A stretch of 64,000 bases of DNA, taken from positions 17,897 to 81,896 of the forward strand of contig JACQUC010000139.1 in assembly GCA_016210495.1 (NCBI GenBank). Reading direction: 5' to 3'. The position numbers were made by a program, and so were the translations under genes. Shown one piece after another: positions 58,318-64,000 of this stretch; position 1 is the first letter of the stretch; each line of letters opens with the position of its first letter. The notes under the pieces are model-generated. The model was not told where the DNA came from. It did not search any database and saw only the letters and a list, made by a program, of their open reading frames with translations. Source of the DNA: Chloroflexota bacterium (lineage in GTDB: Bacteria > Chloroflexota > FW602-bin22 > JACPRP01).

Positions 58318-60390
58318 ATGACTCGACGACGCCGTCGTTCACTTATAGCTCTGGGCATCGCCGTGGCTATTGCCCTGATCCTCCTCAACGTGGCGCGAAT
58401 CGGGCTGTTGTCGACCTGGCAGGCGCAGGGCAGCGACTTTCTTTTCAAGGCCAAGGCTGGAGAACAGTCGTCGCGCGTCGGGATTGTCGCCATCGACGAC
58501 CGCAGTCTCCGGGAGCTGGCCGGCGACGGCCGCGTGTTTACCTGGCCGCGCTCCCACTACGCGAAGGTGATATCCGCCCTTGCACAGGCCGGTGTCCGGG
58601 TAGTTGTGATGGACGTCCTTTTCGACGCGCCGTCCGCGGAGGATGACATACTGGCGGGAGCCATGGCTGGCGGGAACGTCGTGCTGCCGGTTGCTGGCGA
58701 GCTTCCCGCGGTTGTGTCGCCGGATGGGCCTCTGGGCTATGATATGCTGGCTTCGCCCGTTCCATCCCTCGCGCGGGCTGCCGTAGCGGTGGGACATGTC
58801 AATGTCCACCCTGATGGCGACGGGACGGTCCGCCGCCAACAGTTGGTGATAAGTAGCCAGGGGCAGGAGGTCCCTTCGCTGGCGCTGATGGCTGCTGCTC
58901 GCTATCTGCGCCGCCCGAGCGCGCTCGAGGGCCCACCAAGTATGGGCACCCTTCCGTTCGCCGGCAGGGCTGTGCCTATCGTGGACGGGCGCCGGGGTAT
59001 GCAGATAAACTACGCCGGGGCGCCCTACCAGCCCGACCGGCCGTCGCCTTTCGCTGTCGTGTCTTTTGTCGACATCCTGCGAGGCAAAGCCGACCTCTCT
59101 CCGCTCAAGGATCGGGTCGTCTTGATTGGACTCATGGCCACCGGCTTCGCCGACGACTTCTGGACGCCTCCTTCGGTTAGCAGGAAAATGCCCGGAGTCG
59201 AGATTCACGCCAACGCGGTGGATACCATCTTGCGTCCCGCTTTCCTGCGGCGAGCCGGCGAGCTGGAAACGGTCCTGGCTGTCGTTCTGTTCTCTATTGC
59301 GGCTGGGCTGGGCGCTTTCCGATTACGCATCCTGGCGGCCGCGGGCGTTGCCCTGGCCATAGTGATCGCATACTTTCTGGGGGCTTCTGTGCTTTTCGAC
59401 AGAGGCGTGCTGGTCAACATGGTTTACCCGCCACTGGCGCCGCTCCTGTCCTTCGCCGCCGTAACGACCTACCGGGTGATCTTCGTCGAATCCGACCAGC
59501 GGGCTGCACGACGTCTGCTGTCAGGCTATCTCTCTCCCGCCGTCATGTTCGAGGTGCTAAAGGAGCCCGACCAGCTTCGTCTCGGCGGTGAGAAGCGCAT
59601 AATGACCGTGCTTTTCTCCGACATTCGCGGGTTCACCACGTACTCCGAACAGATCGAGCCTGAAGCCCTCGCGCGTTTTCTCAACGAGTATCTCACAGAG
59701 ATGAGTGCCGAGGTATTCGAGCACCAGGGCGTCGTCGACAAGTACATGGGCGATGGCATCATCGCCTTCTGGGGAGCACCAGTCGTGCAGGCCGACCACG
59801 CGCGACGGGCCTGCCTGACGGCATTAGGAATGATGCGCCGGCTGAAGCGTCTGCACGTGCGCTGGCGCCAGAACGGCATACCAGACTTCGAGATCGGTAT
59901 TGGGATTCATACCGGCACCATGTCTGTGGGCAACATGGGCTCGCAGGAGCGCTTCTCTTACACCGTGATCGGAGACGCCGTGAACCTGACCTCGCGCATC
60001 GAGGGGCTGAACAAGCTGTACGGCACCAGCATTGTCATCAGCGAGGCGACGCTTCAGGCGTCGGGCGGTGGCTTAGAGCATCGCTTTCTGGACTTGGTGG
60101 CCGTCAAGGGAAAGAAGGAGCCTGTGGCCGTCTACGAGCTGCTGCCGCCCCTTGTCGGCGACGACCCGGCGACCAGATCAAGCCGTGACGAGATGCTCAA
60201 GTCCTACCAGGTGGCAATGCAACTTAGCACCAACCGGCGCTGGCAGGAGGCCGGCAGCGCTTTCCAGCGCCTCCGCGAGGCGTACCCGGCGGATGGGCCT
60301 GCGGCTTTCCACGCGCAGCGCTGCGCCGAGCTAGCGGGAAACCCACCGCCGGCAGACTGGGATGGCGTATACGTCGCAAAGACCAAATGA
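58318..60390 (+). CDS. CHASE2-domain adenylate/guanylate cyclase (class III)
   Basis: 690 residues from the ATG at 58318, with AGGAAGGGG upstream. An N-terminal helix (10-32) is followed by an outer CHASE2 domain (about 35-300), two to three membrane helices (about 310-395), and a class III cyclase domain (about 425-600). The metal-binding Asp residues lie in VLFSDIRGFTTYSEQ and DKYMGDGIIAFWG, and the transition-state Asn/Arg in GDAVNLTSRIEGL. A short helical C-terminal repeat region (about 620-670) follows. It is the likely source of the cyclic nucleotide for the nearby cNMP-binding protein. Confidence 0.93.
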   Translation: MTRRRRRSLIALGIAVAIALILLNVARIGLLSTWQAQGSDFLFKAKAGEQSSRVGIVAIDDRSLRELAGDGRVFTWPRSHYAKVISALAQAGVRVVVMDVLFDAPSAEDDILAGAMAGGNVVLPVAGELPAVVSPDGPLGYDMLASPVPSLARAAVAVGHVNVHPDGDGTVRRQQLVISSQGQEVPSLALMAAARYLRRPSALEGPPSMGTLPFAGRAVPIVDGRRGMQINYAGAPYQPDRPSPFAVVSFVDILRGKADLSPLKDRVVLIGLMATGFADDFWTPPSVSRKMPGVEIHANAVDTILRPAFLRRAGELETVLAVVLFSIAAGLGAFRLRILAAAGVALAIVIAYFLGASVLFDRGVLVNMVYPPLAPLLSFAAVTTYRVIFVESDQRAARRLLSGYLSPAVMFEVLKEPDQLRLGGEKRIMTVLFSDIRGFTTYSEQIEPEALARFLNEYLTEMSAEVFEHQGVVDKYMGDGIIAFWGAPVVQADHARRACLTALGMMRRLKRLHVRWRQNGIPDFEIGIGIHTGTMSVGNMGSQERFSYTVIGDAVNLTSRIEGLNKLYGTSIVISEATLQASGGGLEHRFLDLVAVKGKKEPVAVYELLPPLVGDDPATRSSRDEMLKSYQVAMQLSTNRRWQEAGSAFQRLREAYPADGPAAFHAQRCAELAGNPPPADWDGVYVAKTK

Positions 60391-60392
60391 GC

Positions 60393-60665
60393 CTACTCCT
60401 CTCTCGCGTCCTCCTCCATCTCCTCGATCCGCTTCCGGCGTCTGCGCGGTGGCGCGCCGCTGCGCTGGGCGCGGCTCAGCCGCACCCACTGGGCGACGAA
60501 CATGGCGGTAATCAAAAAAACGAAGATGCCGACCCCCGTGCCCACCAAGGGATCGAAGTGTATCCCGCCCATTTGGAGATGTTCCCCGTTGGCCTCGGCT
60601 AGCGCGGGCCAACCAAACGCGACTAGTGCGCTGGCCAGCGCGATTATCGAGCTACGTCCGCGCAT
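60393..60665 (-). CDS. Small exported single-span membrane protein
   Basis: 90 residues from the ATG at 60665, chosen for the strong AGGAGGAGGGGGG site. A signal-type helix (about 5-25) ends ALAEANGEH; a second helix (about 42-62) is followed by a basic tail (PPRRRRKRIEEMEED). It is on the same strand as the polyferredoxin gene at 61075-62628 but 410 bases away. Its stop faces the cyclase stop 3 bases away. No family is recognised; a His-rich loop (GEHLQMGGIHFDP) could bind metal. Confidence 0.65.
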   Translation of the reverse strand: MRGRSSIIALASALVAFGWPALAEANGEHLQMGGIHFDPLVGTGVGIFVFLITAMFVAQWVRLSRAQRSGAPPRRRRKRIEEMEEDAREE

Positions 60666-60756
60666 TCTGAGCTCCCCCCTCCTCCTTCGCAAACTATCCG
60701 AGGCATGGGTCATTAATCCAACACGGCGCGCAAAAGCGGACTGGGAAGGTTAAGCC

Positions 60757-60813
60757 GGGAGCGCAGGCGTCTCGCCTGCTCGCCCCCTCGCGGGCGAGAC
60801 GCCCGCACCCCCA
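60757..60813. repeat. Inverted repeat with GGCGTCTCGCC core
   Basis: GGGAGCGCAGGCGTCTCGCC (from 60757) and the reverse complement of GGCGAGACGCCCGCACCCCC (ending 60813) pair around a short loop. Nearby, from 60814 to 60940, I see nothing else of note. Confidence 0.65.
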
Positions 60814-60940
60814 GATTCCCCCATCCAATTATGACCAAGCCTCGACTATCCTATGTCCCTGGCAATGTGAGTCCTCCGCGGTCCGCCTCAGGCGGACTCG
60901 CGTCAAGCCTCCAACTGGCGCGCTCCTGCTAGGCGGGTTG

Positions 60941-61068
60941 ACGGCGAGGCTTTAGCCCGCCGAAGGACTCCCAAGCCGGCCAAGCTCTCCCCCCAACCAA
61001 CCGCATAGCCTCCAAGCCTCCTGACGGCGACACCGATGTGTCGGGGCGCCGAAAGACTCCCAAGCCGG
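60941..61068. repeat. Imperfect direct repeat after the polyferredoxin gene
   Basis: Two blocks end in the same CTCCCAAGCCGG (about 60968-60979 and 61058-61069), each preceded by GGCGA and a GCCGAA-GA segment. They lie just downstream of the minus-strand polyferredoxin stop and make up the rest of the 409-base gap. Confidence 0.5.
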
Positions 61069-61074
61069 GGCTGC

Positions 61075-62628
61075 TCACGGCGCCCCAGGCATCTGGTGCC
61101 CCGGCATCGCGTCGCCGATCCGCATCTGCATTGGCGCCGCGAGCAGCAGCAAATTGGCGATGGAAAGCACGACGATCACCGTGGCCAGCGGGAGAAGCGC
61201 CCGCAACCCCCCGCTTTCTGCGATCCCCCACGCCCGCACGATGCGGAAGGCCAGAGAGATGCCCAATAGGTTTCCCAGCACCACGAGCAACACCTGAAGT
61301 ACCTGCGTCGATCCCAGTGACAACACAGGGCTGAGTTGCATCCCCGCCGTGCCGAAGAGGTTCCAGCCCCAGCCCAGCGGGTCCGACAGCAGTGGCACCA
61401 GCGCCTGTCCCTCGCGCAACAGATGCTGGAGATTGTGCGCCAGATGGTAGAACAGCGCCACCGGCAGCAGCGCGTAGACGAAGGCGATGAAAACGGTGCG
61501 CAGGCTCGCCCCAACCGCACTCGTCCGCCTCGCCACCGCGACCCCCAGCACGTATACCAGGCCGGGCACGACGAGGACGACGAGCATGCCAATGCTGAAC
61601 CCCAGCACCAGGCCCCAGTCGTTCCCCCCCAGCGCCCCGTGCGCCCAGTGTACCGCGTCCATCCAATTATAGGTCATGGCGATGCTGTGGAAAAACGTGA
61701 GGCCCAGGACGACCAGCACCATGTACGCCTCGTCCAGCCGCAGCTTCGCCGGCGGAATCACGCTGCTGGCGAAGCTGCGCAGGTTGAAGGCGATATTGCC
61801 CTTCGGGCAGGTCTTGGCGCACTCGGTGCACTGAATACAGTAGGTGTCACGGTCCATCGTGCCCGGATACACGGAGACCGGGCAGCCGTAGCCCCTCTCG
61901 TTGCCGTTGACGCAATCCTTCGTCCGGCAGGTGCGGCAGACCCCCTTGTCGCCGGCGCGAACCTCCAGCATGGCCAGGTGCGCGTACGCTCCGCTCACCA
62001 TGCCCACCAGGCACGCATATCTGCAGAAAGGCTTGCGATCGAAGTACAGCGCCGGCACCACGGCCAGGATGACGATGAGCACGGCCAGGCCGGCCGTGGC
62101 GATGCCGCTGGTCGTGACGCCAAAACCCAGCTCCAGCCAGGTCAGGATCAAGAACAGGCCGATGGCAGGGTAAAGGTTGCGCAGTCGCGCGGGCCAGGGG
62201 AAGCTCAGCGAGATGCCCGTGTCTTTGACACGCCAGAAGGTCAGCCGTTGGATCCATTCCGCGATGGCGTTCCAGGGGCAGACGAAGCACCAGATCTTGC
62301 CCAGAAGGGGGATCACGATAATGAGTGCCGCCCACCAAATCGTCCAGGTCAGGACGGGCGCGATGTTGCGGCCTGGCTCCTGGCTGCCGATGAAGCCCGC
62401 GACGATGACGAGAAGAAAAACGAGCACAAACGGCAATCGAGCGACGAACTGTAACGGTCGCCAGCGGATGACGCGCGCCAGCCACCGGTGCCGGAGAAGG
62501 TTGATCCGCGCCGGCGCACCCTCATCCGACGAATCGCCGCGTGTCGCCAGCCAGCCGACAAGCGCGACGCTCAGGACGATCAGAGCAACACTGGAAGCGA
62601 GAAAGAACTCCAAAGACAGACCAGCCAT
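61075..62628 (-). CDS. NosR/NapH-type membrane polyferredoxin
   Basis: 517 residues with about ten membrane helices. The paired C-x-x-C-P motifs of the NosR/NapH/CcoG group are CFVCPWNAI and CRYACLVG, and 4Fe-4S sites lie in CRTCRTKDC, CPVS and CIQCTECAKTCPKGN. It lacks the FMN domain of NosR. Such proteins carry electrons from quinol or ferredoxin through the membrane to outer-face enzymes. The long helical C-terminus (about 320-500) is extra, giving a size larger than NapH. Partner is unknown; no nos or nap genes are in the window. Confidence 0.86.
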   Translation of the reverse strand: MAGLSLEFFLASSVALIVLSVALVGWLATRGDSSDEGAPARINLLRHRWLARVIRWRPLQFVARLPFVLVFLLVIVAGFIGSQEPGRNIAPVLTWTIWWAALIIVIPLLGKIWCFVCPWNAIAEWIQRLTFWRVKDTGISLSFPWPARLRNLYPAIGLFLILTWLELGFGVTTSGIATAGLAVLIVILAVVPALYFDRKPFCRYACLVGMVSGAYAHLAMLEVRAGDKGVCRTCRTKDCVNGNERGYGCPVSVYPGTMDRDTYCIQCTECAKTCPKGNIAFNLRSFASSVIPPAKLRLDEAYMVLVVLGLTFFHSIAMTYNWMDAVHWAHGALGGNDWGLVLGFSIGMLVVLVVPGLVYVLGVAVARRTSAVGASLRTVFIAFVYALLPVALFYHLAHNLQHLLREGQALVPLLSDPLGWGWNLFGTAGMQLSPVLSLGSTQVLQVLLVVLGNLLGISLAFRIVRAWGIAESGGLRALLPLATVIVVLSIANLLLLAAPMQMRIGDAMPGHQMPGAP

Positions 62629-62734
62629 AGCCCCTCCCGAGGGGCTATTCTACGCGGTTGGCAACGTGGCGTCAACTTCAAATCAGGTTGCTGCGAGATG
62701 ACGTGGGAGACAAAGATCGCTTCGGGCGGCTCTG

Positions 62735-63124
62735 TCATGCCAAGCCTTGCTTTTGCAGCCAGGCCGCTGCTTGCTGCGCGAAGGCTTCCGCTCGGCCTTG
62801 CATTTCCTCGACGTCTCCTGCGGTCAGTGCCGCGAAGGGCATGTAGTCTCCCGCCTGGCGTCGGTCGAAGGCTTGGCGCAGCCAGCGGTGCATCTCGACA
62901 GGAAGCTCGCCCGTCTTCGTAAGATGCCGGGCAAAGCCCCCCACAACGGCTCGATGGCTGGAAAAGGTCAACCCTTTGGCCAACAGCACCGCCCGTGCGC
63001 AGTAAAACATCGCGTAGTAGAGGCGTGAGCCCGCGGAATCGAAATCACCTGCCGCGCGCAGTATCTCGGCGGAACGACGGTACGTCGTTGCTTTGTCCAA
63101 AAGACCTTTGATCTCGTCAATCAC
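62735..63124 (-). CDS. HEPN-domain toxin-type protein
   Basis: 129 residues, all helical. The motif R-L-Y-Y-A-M-F-Y-C-A-R-A-V sits near residues 33-47; HEPN proteins of the MNT-linked group have R-x(4-6)-H or the similar R-Y-Y-x-x-F segment, here without the His, so the RNase residue set is partly changed. Its ATG overlaps the stop of the nucleotidyltransferase gene (63121-63124), the usual hepT-mntA coupling in reverse order. It could be a toxin or a nucleotidyltransferase partner. Confidence 0.85.
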   Translation of the reverse strand: MIDEIKGLLDKATTYRRSAEILRAAGDFDSAGSRLYYAMFYCARAVLLAKGLTFSSHRAVVGGFARHLTKTGELPVEMHRWLRQAFDRRQAGDYMPFAALTAGDVEEMQGRAEAFAQQAAAWLQKQGLA

Positions 63125-63456
63125 AACAGCACAGCCTCACGTCTCACCGGCTCAAAGAACGACCTCGGTCCTTTTTGGAAAGTCTCTTCGGCAACAGGCA
63201 GGGTCGAGATGAGGAGATCGTACTTGAGGCAAATGTCTGATACGATGTCGTTGTACCGGCCAATCTCCTCCCCCGGCCTGACCGGTCCTTCGAGCACGAT
63301 GAGGACATCCACGTCAGAGTCCGCAGTGTAATCGCCCCGTGCGTACGATCCGTATAAGTACACTCCCCTCAGACGCTCCCCGTAGAGGCGCGAAAGCGCC
63401 CCCTTAAGGTCTTTGAGTGCTGCACTAACATCTGGTGGCAATCGGCGCCCGATCAA
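63121..63456 (-). CDS. mntA: MntA-type nucleotidyltransferase (antitoxin)
   Basis: 111 residues from a TTG at 63456 with AAGGAGG six bases upstream. A longer frame from 63504 lacks a ribosome site. The nucleotidyltransferase motif is YLYGSYARGDYTADSDVDVL (G-S-x(10)-D-x-D), with the third Asp probably in the later KYDLLIS strand. MntA proteins AMPylate their HEPN partner to block its RNase activity. The HEPN gene overlaps its end by 4 bases. Confidence 0.88.
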   Translation of the reverse strand: MIGRRLPPDVSAALKDLKGALSRLYGERLRGVYLYGSYARGDYTADSDVDVLIVLEGPVRPGEEIGRYNDIVSDICLKYDLLISTLPVAEETFQKGPRSFFEPVRREAVLL

Positions 63457-63561
63457 TGGCCACCTCCTTGCAGTTCGTGTTTTGGTAGCGCACGATTCGA
63501 CCATGTTATCGGGGCCTGAGTCGGGCGCTGGTGTTGTGAACGGCGTACGGCACTGAGTACT

Positions 63562-63567
63562 ATTATA
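63562..63567 (-). promoter_or_regulatory. TATAAT -10 box for the mntA/HEPN operon
   Basis: On the minus strand TATAAT lies at 63562-63567, about 105 bases before the mntA TTG. No good -35 box is seen at the right distance, so the promoter call is weak. Confidence 0.4.
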
Positions 63568-63705
63568 ACAGAACCAGACTCCCTCGGCTCGATGCCGGGC
63601 GGGTTGGGGTGCGGAACACGTTTCCGCGGCAAGAGAACAGGCGGAGAAACGCGCCAGCGAATAGACAGCGAATAAGCGAATGAGTAGGCGCCAAGGAAAC
63701 CGCGC

Positions 63706-63733
63706 TTGACTTCTTGCTCCTGCCTGCTATACT
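63706..63733 (+). promoter_or_regulatory. Sigma-70 type promoter for the kelch-protein gene
   Basis: TTGACT (63706-63711) and TATACT (63728-63733) are 16 bases apart and lie about 55 bases before the ATG at 63788. Both boxes differ from consensus by one base. Confidence 0.78.
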
Positions 63734-63787
63734 CTACCTTGGCCCTGCCGGACGACGAGGAGAATAGACCCGGGCAAGGAGGCACAT

Positions 63788-64000
63788 ATGGCGACACGAT
63801 GGCTCGTATTTGCGCTCGTGTTTGTCGTTTTCCTGGCGGTAAGCGCCAGTGCTGCTTGGGCAAACAAAACCGTGCCTCAAGAGAACCAGCCCGCCTCGTC
63901 TCTGGTGGCCGGGGAACCATCGGCGCGCTATGGCCATTCGATGGTCAACCTCAATGGCAAGGTCTATCTCTTTGGCGGAGCGACCGCTTATGTCTCCGAC
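63788..64000 (+). CDS. Exported kelch-repeat protein, 3' end outside the window
   Basis: An ATG at 63788 with AAGGAGG upstream opens a frame that runs off the end after 71 codons. A signal peptide (WLVFALVFVVFLAVSASAAW) is followed by a kelch-type blade beginning RYGHSMVNLNGKVYLFGG. The protein is probably a secreted kelch propeller of several hundred residues. It has its own promoter at 63706-63733 and does not share strand with the neighbouring toxin-antitoxin genes. Confidence 0.82.
   Translation, partial: MATRWLVFALVFVVFLAVSASAAWANKTVPQENQPASSLVAGEPSARYGHSMVNLNGKVYLFGGATAYVSD

Noticed and set aside
61336..62454. 372-codon plus-strand frame
   Set aside because: Antisense to the polyferredoxin gene, rich in Gln, Arg and Asp, with no features.
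1..64000. rRNA, tRNA or prophage genes
   Set aside because: I looked for conserved tRNA T-loop sequences, rRNA segments, integrases and phage structural genes and saw none; a covariance-model search would be decisive.

Overview
The window looks like a piece of a GC-rich chromosome from an uncultured Chloroflexota-type bacterium. This is inference from content. The signs are lipoproteins with long Pro/Ala/Thr linkers, a surface protein with a Thr-Pro stalk, many NarL-type two-component pairs, a cytochrome bc operon with a fused NAD(P)H/Fe-S flavoprotein, and intergenic DNA full of short palindromic repeats of types common in that phylum. I saw no rRNA, tRNA, CRISPR array, phage or intact insertion sequence.

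Layout. 1-2097: a NarL-type response regulator (cut by the window edge) and its GAF histidine kinase, minus strand. 2420-7631: a minus-strand respiratory operon (Rrf2 regulator, 32-residue membrane peptide, Fe-S/FAD oxidoreductase, split cytochrome b, Rieske protein, diheme cytochrome c). 7844-13927: a second minus-strand redox cluster (two cupredoxin lipoproteins, a 4-helix membrane protein, a CydA-like oxidase subunit without CydB, a membrane-anchored cytochrome c, a double UspA protein and a radical SAM protein, the last two carrying PCP_red-like tails). 14178-18072: a plus-strand exported beta-propeller, two small exported proteins and a DsbD/CcdA-like protein. 18191-20711: a second kinase/regulator pair that resembles the first. 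21737-27239: heme and cytochrome c maturation (ctaB, ccdA, resA, ccmH), a diheme cytochrome, a CopD-like protein and a B12-binding protein, interrupted by a decayed higBA module.

27373-38948 is metabolic and accessory: a CocE-type hydrolase, toxin-antitoxin remnants, an ABC substrate-binding protein with hydantoinase B, vapBC, then a GrdB-family selenoprotein read through an in-frame TGA, a GrdE-like partner and an isochorismatase-fold amidase, followed by a TetR remnant and rubrerythrin. 39149-49020 holds a third two-component pair, whose kinase gene has an in-frame amber near its start, a 702-residue beta-propeller lipoprotein and a 1705-residue multicopper oxidase related to large MnxG/hephaestin-like proteins.

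49380-64000 holds a DUF4915-like protein, a PAS/GAF kinase with a cysteine-rich N-terminus, a BrnTA-like module, a likely cyclic-nucleotide module (FAD oxidoreductase, lone cNMP-binding protein, FecR surface protein, CHASE2 cyclase), a NosR/NapH-like polyferredoxin, a HEPN/MNT toxin-antitoxin pair and the start of an exported kelch protein. Most genes serve electron transfer at the outer face of the membrane (c-type cytochromes, copper proteins and their maturation) or its regulation. The main candidates for new biology are the selenoprotein/GrdE/amidase/HyuB neighbourhood, the CydA-like cluster and the giant copper oxidase.
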